Shown here one piece after another: positions 26,801 through 35,083 of a DNA stretch of 64,000 bases. The notes beneath the pieces are model-generated. The model ran no database searches. It was given only the letters and a program-made list of their open reading frames with translations, and was not told the DNA's origin. The position numbers and the translations under genes are program-made. Every line of letters starts with the position of its first letter. Positions within the stretch are counted from its first letter, which is position 1. Origin of the DNA: Flavobacteriales bacterium UBA3364 (GTDB lineage Bacteria > Bacteroidota > Bacteroidia > Flavobacteriales_F > PHOS-HE28); the NCBI GenBank assembly GCA_002360495.1, contig DEQO01000095.1, forward strand, positions 1 to 64,000, read 5' to 3'.

Positions 26801-27904
26801 TCAACACACGTGGATCGCAGAGGCCAGATGGGTGGGATCGATCGAAGCACCCAGGCCTGCTGTTCGGGGGACTTCGACCCGGCCACCTGCGTGGTAGGTG
26901 ATGCCGCCGACCACCGGATCCATGGTGAACATGAGTGGCGTGTCCATGTCGCAGAATAGGACGGCTTCGCTGGTCAACGCGAGGTGGGCCGCCGCCGTCC
27001 ATGCCAGGCGTGATTCAAGGAAGCCACCGATCTGCACCTCCATGCCGGCTTGTTCGGCGAGCGCGATGATCTTCTTCGCTTTGAAGAGCCCACCGCTCTT
27101 GCCGAGCTTGATGTTGAACCGCTGACAGGCGCCGAGTTGGATCAACCGATCCGCATCGTGGTGGTCGCAACAGCTCTCATCGGCCATGATCGGTATCGGT
27201 GAAGCCTCCTTCACCCGGCCCAGCTCCATGAACTGCCAGCGCGGAATGGGCTCTTCACAATGCTGGATGTTCGCATCGCCCAAGGCATTCAGCACGAGGA
27301 TCGCCTGCTCCGGCGACCAGCCTTGGTTCGCATCGATGCGTAGGGGGATCTTCCCGCCGATCGCGCCGCGGATGGCCAGGATGCGTTCGATGTCCGCCTG
27401 CGGGGTGCCACCGAGCTTCACCTTGATCACCTGGAACCCGTTATCGATGATGGCCTGTGCATCGGCTGCCATCCTCTCCTTCGTCCCAAGGCTCACGGTA
27501 TAGTCCGTGATCAACGAGCGGTCCTTCGTTCCACCGAGGTAGCGATGCAAAGGCAGCCCCGCAGCTTGTGCAGCGATATCGTGGCAGGCTATATCGAATG
27601 CGCCCTTGATGCTGTTGTTGGCGAAGATCAGGCGGTCCATACGCGCGTGCAGGCCTTCGATGTCAGTGGCATCATGACCGACCAGGGCGCGGGCGATGTG
27701 TTTCCCCACGGCCAAGCAGGTCTCCTGCGTTTCGCCGTTGATGGACCAGAACGGGTTGCATTCGCCCCACCCGGTGAGCCCATCTTCAGTGGTGACCCGC
27801 ACGATGACGCTCTCCACAGCGTCCAGCGCACCGAGGGAGGTGACGAAGGGCGCTTTCAGCGGGATGCTGAGGGGGAAGAGGGCGATGTGCGTTACGATGG
27901 GCAT
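26801..27904 (-). CDS. dipeptide epimerase (L-Ala-D/L-Glu type)
   Basis: A 367-residue enolase-superfamily enzyme. The second-sphere and catalytic residues are in order: FQVIKVKLGG (the KxK base), LRIDANQGW (metal Asp), HCEEPIPRWQ (metal Glu), IMADESCCD (metal Asp) and FNIKLGKSGGL (second catalytic Lys). This set matches L-Ala-D/L-Glu epimerases of murein-peptide recycling, although specificity among dipeptides cannot be read. It lies in the same direction as, and downstream of, the ribosomal protein operon, from which a terminator separates it. Confidence 0.92.
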   Translation of the reverse strand: MPIVTHIALFPLSIPLKAPFVTSLGALDAVESVIVRVTTEDGLTGWGECNPFWSINGETQETCLAVGKHIARALVGHDATDIEGLHARMDRLIFANNSIKGAFDIACHDIAAQAAGLPLHRYLGGTKDRSLITDYTVSLGTKERMAADAQAIIDNGFQVIKVKLGGTPQADIERILAIRGAIGGKIPLRIDANQGWSPEQAILVLNALGDANIQHCEEPIPRWQFMELGRVKEASPIPIMADESCCDHHDADRLIQLGACQRFNIKLGKSGGLFKAKKIIALAEQAGMEVQIGGFLESRLAWTAAAHLALTSEAVLFCDMDTPLMFTMDPVVGGITYHAGGRVEVPRTAGLGASIDPTHLASAIHVC

Positions 27905-27938
27905 GCTGAGCGAAGGTCGGCTTCCTTGGCGAGAGCAA

Positions 27939-27969
27939 TGAAAAAGGGTCCGCCGTTCGGCGGACCCTT
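27939..27969 (-). terminator. Rho-independent terminator of the rpsF-rpsR-rplI operon
   Basis: The stem AAGGGTCCGCC / GGCGGACCCTT with a 4-base loop is followed on the minus strand by a run of T. It lies 23 bases after the rplI stop. Confidence 0.9.
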
Positions 27970-27991
27970 CTGGTAAGTATTCGCTCGGAGA

Positions 27992-28438
27992 TCACTCCTC
28001 CACCACCTCGAAGGGGATGGTCTTGATCACGTCACGGTGGAACGCCACTTCAGCCTCGTACTTCCCGAGGGACTTGATGGCCTCTCCTTTCAGCTTGATG
28101 TTCTTGCGATCCACCTCGAATCCGAGGGCACGGATGGCGTCCGCGATCTGGATGGTGTTCACACTGCCGAAGATCTTTCCCTTTTCACCGGCCTTGGCGC
28201 CGATCTTCAGGGTCTTGTCGGCGAGCCCGTTGGCCATTTTCTCGGCTTCCGCCTTGATCTTGGCCTCTTTGTGGGCGCGTTGCTTCATGGTCTCGGCCAG
28301 CTGCTTCTTCTCGCTTTCGGTAGCGCTCACAGCGAGGCCACGGGGTAGCAGGAAGTTGCGTGCATAACCCTCGCGCACCTTCACCAGGTCATTGGCGTAA
28401 CCGAGGTGCTCGACGTCTTGTTTCAGGATGACTTCCAT
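27992..28438 (-). CDS. rplI: 50S ribosomal protein L9
   Basis: L9 binds 23S rRNA at the base of the L1 stalk. The 148-residue protein has the signature VEHLGYANDLVKVREGYARNFLLPRGLA-type N-terminus, a long charged helix (KKQLAETMKQRAHKEAKIKA), and a C-terminal domain with GKIFGSVNTIQIADAI and FHRDVIKTIPFEVVEE. It is the last gene of the operon, 21 bases after rpsR. Confidence 0.97.
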   Translation of the reverse strand: MEVILKQDVEHLGYANDLVKVREGYARNFLLPRGLAVSATESEKKQLAETMKQRAHKEAKIKAEAEKMANGLADKTLKIGAKAGEKGKIFGSVNTIQIADAIRALGFEVDRKNIKLKGEAIKSLGKYEAEVAFHRDVIKTIPFEVVEE

Positions 28439-28459
28439 GGTCGTTGCTCTTGAAGGTTC

Positions 28460-28729
28460 TTACTTAAGCATATCGGCCACGTACGGCATCAAGGCCAAGT
28501 GACGGCTGCGCTTGATGGCCTGGCCGACCTTGCGCTGGTACTTGAGGCTGGTCCCTGTGAGGCGACGGGGCAGGATCTTGCCCTGTTCGTTCACGAAGCG
28601 CAGCAGGAAGTCCGCGTCCTTGTAATCGATATAGGTGATCCCCATCTTCTTGAAGCGACAATACTTGTCCTTCTTGGTCTCGATGGCGATCGGGGTGAGA
28701 TACCGGATCTCGCTGTTGTCTGCGGCCAT
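28460..28729 (-). CDS. rpsR: 30S ribosomal protein S18
   Basis: S18 forms a heterodimer with S6 on the 30S platform. The 89-residue protein has KYCRFKKMGITYIDYKDADF and FVNEQGKILPRRLTGTSLKY, followed by QRKVGQAIKRSRHLALMPY, the universal core. It lies 3 bases after rpsF. Confidence 0.97.
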   Translation of the reverse strand: MAADNSEIRYLTPIAIETKKDKYCRFKKMGITYIDYKDADFLLRFVNEQGKILPRRLTGTSLKYQRKVGQAIKRSRHLALMPYVADMLK

Positions 28730-28732
28730 GGC

Positions 28733-29098
28733 TTATGCGTTCGTTGGTTCTGCGGTCTCCTTCTTGGCGGTCCGCTTGGTGCGACGTTTCTCAGCGAAGG
28801 CGAGATGGTGTTTGTCCATCACGGTGGTCAGGAACCGGATCACGCGTTCATCACGACGGTATTCGGTCTCGAGCTTGGCAACGAGAGAGGTCTCGCTTTC
28901 GAACTCGATCAGGTGGTAGAAGCCCGAGGACTTCTTCTGGATGGGATAAGCGAGCTTGCGCATCCCCCAGTTCTCTTCGTGGTGGACCTTACCACTGCCT
29001 GCTTTGATCAGGTCTTTGAACTTCTTTACCGCCTCCTTTGTCTGGTCCTCAGACAAAACGGGAGTTAAGATGAAGACGGTTTCGTACCGGTTGGCCAT
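28733..29098 (-). CDS. rpsF: 30S ribosomal protein S6
   Basis: S6 pairs with S18. The 121-residue protein starts NRYETVFILTPVLSEDQTKE and includes the GMRKLAYPIQKKSSGFYHLI and DERVIRFLTTVMDKHHLAF segments typical of S6. A Lys/Arg-rich tail is added. It is the first gene of the operon and has a textbook Bacteroidota promoter 26 bases upstream. The S6-S18 complex often regulates its own leader; no obvious leader structure was seen here because the leader is very short. Confidence 0.97.
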   Translation of the reverse strand: MANRYETVFILTPVLSEDQTKEAVKKFKDLIKAGSGKVHHEENWGMRKLAYPIQKKSSGFYHLIEFESETSLVAKLETEYRRDERVIRFLTTVMDKHHLAFAEKRRTKRTAKKETAEPTNA

Positions 29099-29123
29099 TG
29101 TACCTGTCGGTTGATTTGGGGCG

Positions 29124-29153
29124 CAAATGTAAGAAGATCCTCCGGAAAATCAA
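29124..29153 (-). promoter_or_regulatory. Bacteroidota promoter (TTG-N19-TACATTTG) of rpsF
   Basis: On the minus strand TTG (29151-29153) is separated by exactly 19 bases from TACATTTG (29124-29131), the -33/-7 consensus. The rpsF ATG is 25 bases downstream. Confidence 0.85.
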
Positions 29154-29287
29154 TCAGTTGGATCCCAGCAGAATAGCGGCAAAAGCCCTGGACCAGCCGC
29201 TCAACGGGGTGGATCGGTGCAACAATAACTTCGTGACACGCGGCTGGCCATGAATACCAAGTGGCATGGCCGGAACACCCCAGCGCT

Positions 29288-29536
29288 ATGGCATCGAAGG
29301 AACCTGCCGAACTGACGAACGAGGATCTGGTGCGGGAAGCCAAGCGGCTCCGGCCTTTGAAGATCATGGACGCTGTGCTGATCGGCGTCTTGCTCGGCAT
29401 AGCGATCTACAGCACCGTCCGAAGCGGAGCGGGGCTCTTGAGCTTCCTTCCCTTGGTCTATCTGCCCATCGCGAGGAAGAACAGGATCAGGCTCGGAAAG
29501 GTGGAAGCCCTCCTGCAGGAGCGCGGAATGACCTGA
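29288..29536 (+). CDS. small membrane protein, function unknown
   Basis: An 82-residue protein starting MASKEPAELTNEDLVREAKR. Two hydrophobic segments follow (KIMDAVLIGVLLGIAIYSTV and GLLSFLPLVYLPIARKNR), and a short charged tail. This is the layout of many short Bacteroidota inner-membrane proteins without a named function. The in-frame ATG at 29261 is an alternative start. It lies between rpsF and dnaX and is unrelated to both. Confidence 0.65.
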   Translation: MASKEPAELTNEDLVREAKRLRPLKIMDAVLIGVLLGIAIYSTVRSGAGLLSFLPLVYLPIARKNRIRLGKVEALLQERGMT

Positions 29537-29624
29537 GTAACGCCGGGGTACCTGGCGGCTTTCCACAGCTGTTGATATCCGGCACCGAGCTGGGCACCGC
29601 ACCCGTCTATCTTCGCCCCGTTCT

Positions 29625-31382
29625 ATGGAGCAGTTCGTCGTCAGCGCGCGCAAGTACCGGCCGGCCACCTTCGATACGGTGGTGGGCCAGGAAGCTGTGA
29701 CCAGCACGCTGCAGAATGCCATCAAAAGTGGCCATCTGGCGCAGGCCTTCCTGTTCACTGGTCCACGCGGCGTGGGCAAGACCACCTGTGCCCGGATCCT
29801 GGCCCGAACGATCAACTGCGAGAACCTCGGCGAGGATCTCGTGGCGTGCGGAAAGTGTGCTCCGTGCAAGACCTTCGAGGAAGGACATTCGCTGAGCATC
29901 TTCGAATTGGATGCAGCCAGCAACAACAGTGTCGACGACATCCGGAACCTGATCCTGCAGGTGAGCATAGCGCCGCAGGTGGGCACCAAGAAGGTGTACA
30001 TCATCGACGAGGTGCACATGCTCAGCCAGGCGGCCTTCAACGCGTTCCTGAAGACCTTGGAGGAACCTCCCTCCTACGCCATCTTCATCCTGGCCACCAC
30101 CGAGAAGCACAAGATCCTGCCCACCATCCTGAGCCGTTGCCAGGTGTTCGATTTCCGGCGGATCATGATCTCGGACATCAGCAAGCACTTGGCGGGGATA
30201 GCGCAGAAGGAAGGGATCGATGCCGAAGCGCAAGCCTTGCACGTGATCGCGCAGAAAGCCGATGGCGGCTTGCGCGATGCGCTCTCCATCTTCGACCAAC
30301 TCGTGAGCTTCAGCGGCAACAGGCTCACCTACCAGGATGTGGTGAAGAACCTGAACGTGCTGGACCACGAGCACTACTTCCGCATCACGGATAGCGTGAC
30401 CAGGGGCGACATACCCGGTGTGCTGGTGGAATACAACAGCATCCTGCAACAAGGCTTCGATGGGCATCTCTTCGTGGCAGGGCTGGCGCGTCATTTCCGC
30501 GACCTGCTGGTGAGCCAGGACCCGCGCACGTTGCCTTTGTTGGAAGTGAGCGAAGACCTCACCGCACGGTACGGCGAACAAGCCCAGCGCGTGGATCGCG
30601 AGTTGCTCGTCCGTGGTTTGGACCGTTTGGCGCAATGCGATAGCCAGTACAAGAGCAGCAAGGAGCCCCGATTGCTGGTGGAGCTCGCGATGGTGCAGCT
30701 CTGCCGCATCAACGCCACGGAGGATCCATCGGCTCAAAAAAAAAGTCCTGACCTCAGCGTAGCAGCCGCCACATCGCCTGCACCGGTCGTTGTGGTGCAG
30801 CCTTCGGCTACTTCACCACCGCCAACGATGCCTCTTGGTGCACAAGCGCAGCAGCCCGTTGCATCAGCCGCTGTGCGCATGCCGGTCACGTCGGATTACA
30901 CGCCGAAACGCCGCCTGGCGGGCCAGGTCAGCATCAAGAGCGCCGTTGCCGCCGCCGCCGTGGAAGCAGCACCGGTCACGCTCGAATCCGACAACGGCAT
31001 CGGTATGCCGGCTTCGTCGAAAGTGGTGAATCCGGCACTCCTGCTGAAGGTGTGGCGCGACTACGCGTTGAACCAGAAACAACGCGGCCGGGATAGTTTG
31101 CACGCCACGTTGATGGCACGCGAGCCGGAGGTGAGCGGTCCAGGGAAGATCTCGTTCGCCATCGTGAACGCGGTGCAGGAGAACTACATGCGCGAAGAGA
31201 AACCCGAACTTCTGGGTCACCTGCGCCGTCAGTTGGATGATATGGGCCTCGAATTGGAAGTGCGCAAGGAGGAAGTGGCAGTGAAGCCACGATTCACCGC
31301 ACTGGACAAGTTCAAGTTGATGGCGGAAAAGAACCCGGCGTTGTTGAAGTTGCGCGAGGAGCTGGACCTGGATCTCGGGTGA
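29625..31382 (+). CDS. dnaX: DNA polymerase III subunit gamma/tau
   Basis: DnaX is the ATPase of the clamp loader; the long tau form also holds the polymerase cores and helicase together. The 585-residue protein opens SARKYRPATFDTVVGQEAVT. It has Walker A GPRGVGKTT (about 46-54), zinc ligands Cys65, Cys75, Cys78 and Cys81, Walker B VYIIDEVHML, and sensor 1 in ILATTEKHKILPTILSRCQ. Domain III runs to about residue 365. A Pro/Ala/Val-rich linker then leads to a C-terminal domain from about 450, with WRDYALNQKQRGRDSLHATL. At the end of domain III a run of nine A could truncate the product to a gamma-like form (see separate entry). A TATCTTCG element lies 9 bases upstream of the ATG. Confidence 0.97.
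   Translation: MEQFVVSARKYRPATFDTVVGQEAVTSTLQNAIKSGHLAQAFLFTGPRGVGKTTCARILARTINCENLGEDLVACGKCAPCKTFEEGHSLSIFELDAASNNSVDDIRNLILQVSIAPQVGTKKVYIIDEVHMLSQAAFNAFLKTLEEPPSYAIFILATTEKHKILPTILSRCQVFDFRRIMISDISKHLAGIAQKEGIDAEAQALHVIAQKADGGLRDALSIFDQLVSFSGNRLTYQDVVKNLNVLDHEHYFRITDSVTRGDIPGVLVEYNSILQQGFDGHLFVAGLARHFRDLLVSQDPRTLPLLEVSEDLTARYGEQAQRVDRELLVRGLDRLAQCDSQYKSSKEPRLLVELAMVQLCRINATEDPSAQKKSPDLSVAAATSPAPVVVVQPSATSPPPTMPLGAQAQQPVASAAVRMPVTSDYTPKRRLAGQVSIKSAVAAAAVEAAPVTLESDNGIGMPASSKVVNPALLLKVWRDYALNQKQRGRDSLHATLMAREPEVSGPGKISFAIVNAVQENYMREEKPELLGHLRRQLDDMGLELEVRKEEVAVKPRFTALDKFKLMAEKNPALLKLREELDLDLG
30719..30751 (+). promoter_or_regulatory. candidate programmed frameshift or slippage site in dnaX
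   Basis: Codons 371-374 read CAA AAA AAA AGT, containing nine consecutive A (30736-30744). A -1 shift, or one extra A in the mRNA, gives AAG TCC TGA, stopping at 30749-30751 after about 374 residues, exactly at the end of domain III. A Shine-Dalgarno-like GGAGG (30719-30723) lies 12 bases upstream, as at the E. coli dnaX site. A 7-bp GC-rich hairpin (30778-30800) lies downstream. Confidence 0.7.
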
Positions 31383-31404
31383 ACGGACCCAAATCGATGT
31401 CGAG

Positions 31405-32226
31405 TTGAGAACCATCGCCTCCGCTCTGCTCGCACTCGCCAGTACATTGCTGTCCGCACAAAGCACGGATACCACGGAGGTAAGGAACGGTGTGTTCTGG
31501 ATCTACGGAACCGGTAAGGACGGACGCCCGAAGGGTGAAGGAGTGGCGTACGATACCGCCGGCCGATCGGTCGGTCGCGAAACCTATCGCAAGGGCTTGA
31601 CGCATGGCCAGCTGGTGTGGTACGACGCTCGCGGAAGGGTCACATGGACGGTGTCCTATCAGAAGGGGATACGCCAGGGCATCGCTATCCAGTACGACAG
31701 CCTCGGCCAAAAGATCCATTCGATCAACTACCGAAAGGGGATCAAACACGGGCATGAGATCTATTTCCGGCCGAGCGGTCGCGTTCATTACGACCTCGAG
31801 AATCGCAACGGACAACTACATGGAACGCTCAAGAGTTATCACCCGAACGGCCTTATCGAGTGGACCGGGGAGTTCCGCGATGGGGAGATGCATGGCGAGC
31901 GCATCCTGCGGGACTCGACAGGAACGCTGCACAACGGTGGATACATGACCACGTTCCCCATGGGCATGGGGCGATCCAGCGTGACGTGCGCACAGGGGCG
32001 CCCCCACGGAGAATCGATCATGCAGCGCAACGATGGCAGTGTGACCTATAGAGGGAGGTACGAAAATGGTCGTCCTGATGGTGAATTCCTGTACTACGAT
32101 CGTGACGGGAAGGTCTATCGCAAGAGCTATTTCGAGAACGGTGTTTTCGTGCGCAGTACGAAGCGTGGCACTTATGGAGGTCACACCCCCCAACCTTACG
32201 AAGCACCGCTTCCGGAAGAGCGGTAA
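31405..32226 (+). CDS. secreted MORN/YwqK-type repeat protein
   Basis: A 273-residue protein with a signal peptide (ASALLALASTLLSAQ) and about seven MORN-like repeats of some 23 residues: KGLTHGQLVWYDARGRVTW, KGIRQGIAIQYDSLGQKIHS, KGIKHGHEIYFRPSGRVHY, NGQLHGTLKSYHPNGLIEW and so on. Proteins of this type are often labelled toxin-antitoxin YwqK, but that label has little support. The repeats form an extended beta-sheet surface in the periplasm or outside. The start is TTG at 31405, since the in-frame region has no ATG before the signal peptide. It lies between dnaX and icd. Confidence 0.75.
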   Translation: MRTIASALLALASTLLSAQSTDTTEVRNGVFWIYGTGKDGRPKGEGVAYDTAGRSVGRETYRKGLTHGQLVWYDARGRVTWTVSYQKGIRQGIAIQYDSLGQKIHSINYRKGIKHGHEIYFRPSGRVHYDLENRNGQLHGTLKSYHPNGLIEWTGEFRDGEMHGERILRDSTGTLHNGGYMTTFPMGMGRSSVTCAQGRPHGESIMQRNDGSVTYRGRYENGRPDGEFLYYDRDGKVYRKSYFENGVFVRSTKRGTYGGHTPQPYEAPLPEER

Positions 32227-32298
32227 ATTCGCAACCTCGCAATTGCGCATTGCACGATCCGGTGCCCTGAAAGGAAGAACTGACAACCAGCACAAGAA

Positions 32299-33519
32299 AT
32301 GTCGAAGATCAAAGTGGCGAAGCCCGTCGTTGAATTGGACGGCGATGAGATGACCCGTATCATCTGGAAGTGGATCAAGGACGAATTGATCCTGCCGTAT
32401 GTGGACGTTCCCATCGAGTACTACGACCTGGGCATCGAGAGCCGCGACAAGACAGACGACAAGATCACCGTGGAAAGTGCCAAGGCCATCTTGAAACACA
32501 GTGTGGGTATCAAGTGCGCTACGATCACACCGGATGAGGAACGCGTGAAGGAATTCGGGTTGAAGCAGATGTGGAAGAGCCCGAACGGCACGATCCGCAA
32601 CATTTTGAACGGCACCGTGTTCCGCGAGCCCATCGTCATCAGCAACATCCCACGCCTGGTGCCGGGCTGGACACAACCGATCGTCATCGGCCGTCACGCC
32701 TTCGGTGATCAATACCGCGCGAGCGATGCCGTGATCAAGGGCAAGGGCAAGCTCACCATGACCTTCACGCCGGAAGACGGCGGCGAAGTGCAGACGTGGA
32801 ACGTATACGACTTCGAGGGCAACGGTGTGGCCATGAGCATGTACAACACCGATGAGAGCATCGAGGGCTTCGCGATGAGCTGCTTCAACCTGGCGCTCTC
32901 GAAGAAGTGGCCGCTCTACCTGAGCACGAAGAACACGATCCTGAAGAAGTATGACGGTCGTTTCAAGGACATCTTCGAAGAGACCTACCAGAAGCACTTC
33001 AAGGCCAAGTTCCAGGAGGCCGGCATCGTGTACGAGCACCGCTTGATCGACGACATGGTGGCCAGCGCGATGAAGTGGAGCGGCGGTTACGTGTGGGCCT
33101 GCAAGAACTACGACGGCGACGTGCAGAGCGACACCGTGGCACAAGGCTTCGGATCATTGGGCTTGATGACCAGCGTACTGATCACCCCCGATGGCAAGAC
33201 GATGGAAGCCGAGGCCGCACACGGCACGGTGACCCGTCACTACCGCCAGCACCAGCAGGGCAAACCCACGAGCACCAACCCGATCGCCAGCATCTTCGCG
33301 TGGACGCGCGGCCTGGCCTTCCGTGGAAAGTTGGATGGCAACCAAGCCCTGATCGACTTCGCCAACAAACTGGAGGCCGTCTGCATCCGCACGGTGGAAA
33401 GTGGCAAGATGACCAAGGACCTGGCCGTATGTATCCACGGCGACAAAGTGGCTGCAGACAAGTACCTCACGACGGAACTGTTCATGGCGGCGTTGCGGGA
33501 GGAGCTGGAGCGGGCGTGA
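32299..33519 (+). CDS. icd: NADP-dependent isocitrate dehydrogenase, eukaryotic-like
   Basis: Oxidises isocitrate to 2-oxoglutarate with CO2 release and NADPH formation in the TCA cycle. The 406-residue length and the opening VAKPVVELDGDEMTRIIWKW match the eukaryote-like homodimeric subfamily (type II) rather than E. coli Icd. Substrate residues lie in SPNGTIRNILNGTVFREPI and VPGWTQPIVIGRHAFGDQY; metal ligands are in RLIDDMVASAMKWSGGYVW and KNYDGDVQSDTVAQGFGSLG. NADP contacts are in AAHGTVTRHYR. Together with aconitase it covers two successive cycle steps, but the genes are 9 kb apart. Confidence 0.96.
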   Translation: MSKIKVAKPVVELDGDEMTRIIWKWIKDELILPYVDVPIEYYDLGIESRDKTDDKITVESAKAILKHSVGIKCATITPDEERVKEFGLKQMWKSPNGTIRNILNGTVFREPIVISNIPRLVPGWTQPIVIGRHAFGDQYRASDAVIKGKGKLTMTFTPEDGGEVQTWNVYDFEGNGVAMSMYNTDESIEGFAMSCFNLALSKKWPLYLSTKNTILKKYDGRFKDIFEETYQKHFKAKFQEAGIVYEHRLIDDMVASAMKWSGGYVWACKNYDGDVQSDTVAQGFGSLGLMTSVLITPDGKTMEAEAAHGTVTRHYRQHQQGKPTSTNPIASIFAWTRGLAFRGKLDGNQALIDFANKLEAVCIRTVESGKMTKDLAVCIHGDKVAADKYLTTELFMAALREELERA

Positions 33520-33541
33520 AGCTTTCTTCGAAGTAGATCGA

Positions 33542-33569
33542 GCGGGCCTTTCGGGGCCCGTTCGCTTTT
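33542..33569 (+). terminator. Rho-independent terminator after icd
   Basis: The stem GCGGGCC / GGCCCG with a T-containing loop is followed by TTCGCTTTT, about 23 bases after the icd stop. Confidence 0.75.
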
Positions 33570-33584
33570 CCGCACCTTCGTGGA

Positions 33585-35039
33585 GTGAGCCTACCGCGCT
33601 TCCACCGTTACGTTCTCGTTGCAGCCGTATTGGTGCACCTCATCACCGCATGGAGCAGCACGGGATACCACAGCGCAGACGAACATTTCCAGATCATTGC
33701 GTTCGCTCAGGCGAAACTGGAGGAGATGCCGGTCACGCATTTGGCGTGGGAGTACGACACGGGGATCCGTTCATCGCTGCAACCGTGGATCGCGGTCGTC
33801 GTGTTCAAGGTCGCTGCGGCGTGCGGTACAGTGGATCCGTTCATTCGCACCTTCCTGTTGCGCTTGCTTACGGCATTGCTCGCGTTGGCCGCTGTTCGAG
33901 GGTTCGTGCGAGCGACCATGGACCAAGTCCCGGTCGACCTGCGCAAGACCTACATGGTCCTCTCCTGTTTCCTTTGGTTCCTGCCGTTCCTGCATGTGCG
34001 GTTCTCTTCGGAAGGTTGGTCCGGGATCTTCCTGCTGTTCGGGCTTTCGGCGATCCTGGGGAAACGTAGCCCCGCACGGTTGCTCTGGGCTGGCGTCGCG
34101 TTCGGCGTGATGGTCCTTTGCCGCCCACCGATGGGGCTTGTCGTGCTCTGCGCCATGCTATGGATGGCCATCGTCCGGAAGGATGGTGTGCGCGACCTGC
34201 TTCTGCTGATCAGTGGCGCTGGTGCTGTGGTCGTGGCAGGCTTCGCGATGGACAGCGCATTCTACGGCACGCCGACTTTCAGCGTTTGGCGCTACATACA
34301 CATGGGCTTCATGGGGAACCCAGGACATCCCTTCGACGAACTGCCGTGGTACTACTACCCGCCATGGGTTATGAAGTATGCGATACCACCGCTCGGCATT
34401 GCGATCCTGCTGGCTGGTGCACTTCTGGTCCTGAAGCAGTCGAAGCATCTGCTGGTGTGGTGTCTCATCCCATACGTCATGGTCCACACCTTCATTCCGC
34501 ACAAGGAATTGCGATTCCTTTTCCCCTTGGCCGATCTGGTGCCGTTGTTGTCGATCCTCGGATTGAACGCGCTGCGACCACTCCTTCGCCGTCCAGCGTT
34601 ACGTTGGTCCGCCCTGGTCTACGTCGGACTTTGTACGATGCTCAATATTGCCGGCCTCGCCGTGGTCATGACTTCCGCAGCGGGCATCGGTCGAACGACA
34701 CTGGCCAAAGAGTTGCACCGCAAAGCGCGACCGGGGGATCGTATCGGCTACATGATCCCGCCGGAGATCGCCTGGCGCATCGCTCTACCGGACTTCTATA
34801 GACCTTCTGGAACAGGAGAGGTCGTTTTCTCGCATGAGGCATCGGAGCTGATGATCGGGAAGTTGGACTTCCTGGTCGCTCACCCACTGCAAGCAGCGTA
34901 TTTCGCTACGCGCCACAACCTGCAATTGCAGCCGCTGGCGAGAACGGAATCCCACTGGGTGGAGCTTTTGATGCGCTGGTACTCGTGGAACGAAGGCCCG
35001 GCGCCATGGACCTTGTACCGTGTGGAAAACACGCGTTAG
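33585..35039 (+). CDS. GT22-like (PIG-B/ALG9 type) mannosyltransferase
   Basis: A 484-residue multi-pass membrane protein. The first luminal loop carries STGYHSADEHFQIIAFAQ, where the acidic pair is the catalytic-type motif of GT-C enzymes. The HKELRFLFPLADLVP segment is the hallmark of the GT22 family (HKExRF). In eukaryotes these enzymes add mannose from dolichol-phosphate-mannose to GPI anchors or N-glycans; in bacteria they use polyprenol-phosphate sugars for surface glycans. The acceptor is unknown here. The start is GTG at 33585, 15 bases past the icd terminator. The MATE gene begins 44 bases downstream. Confidence 0.82.
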   Translation: MSLPRFHRYVLVAAVLVHLITAWSSTGYHSADEHFQIIAFAQAKLEEMPVTHLAWEYDTGIRSSLQPWIAVVVFKVAAACGTVDPFIRTFLLRLLTALLALAAVRGFVRATMDQVPVDLRKTYMVLSCFLWFLPFLHVRFSSEGWSGIFLLFGLSAILGKRSPARLLWAGVAFGVMVLCRPPMGLVVLCAMLWMAIVRKDGVRDLLLLISGAGAVVVAGFAMDSAFYGTPTFSVWRYIHMGFMGNPGHPFDELPWYYYPPWVMKYAIPPLGIAILLAGALLVLKQSKHLLVWCLIPYVMVHTFIPHKELRFLFPLADLVPLLSILGLNALRPLLRRPALRWSALVYVGLCTMLNIAGLAVVMTSAAGIGRTTLAKELHRKARPGDRIGYMIPPEIAWRIALPDFYRPSGTGEVVFSHEASELMIGKLDFLVAHPLQAAYFATRHNLQLQPLARTESHWVELLMRWYSWNEGPAPWTLYRVENTR

Positions 35040-35083
35040 GGCGATACGCATGGCATGGGGTCAACCGGCAACTTTGTCGACCA

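Noticed and set aside
30736..30744. Nine-A run in dnaX as a sequencing error
   Set aside because: The full-length frame reads through correctly into a normal tau C-terminal domain, so no base is missing or added; the run is better explained as a recoding site.
31405..32226. YwqK-type antitoxin of a toxin-antitoxin pair
   Set aside because: It has a signal peptide, and the adjacent genes are dnaX and icd, with no toxin candidate.
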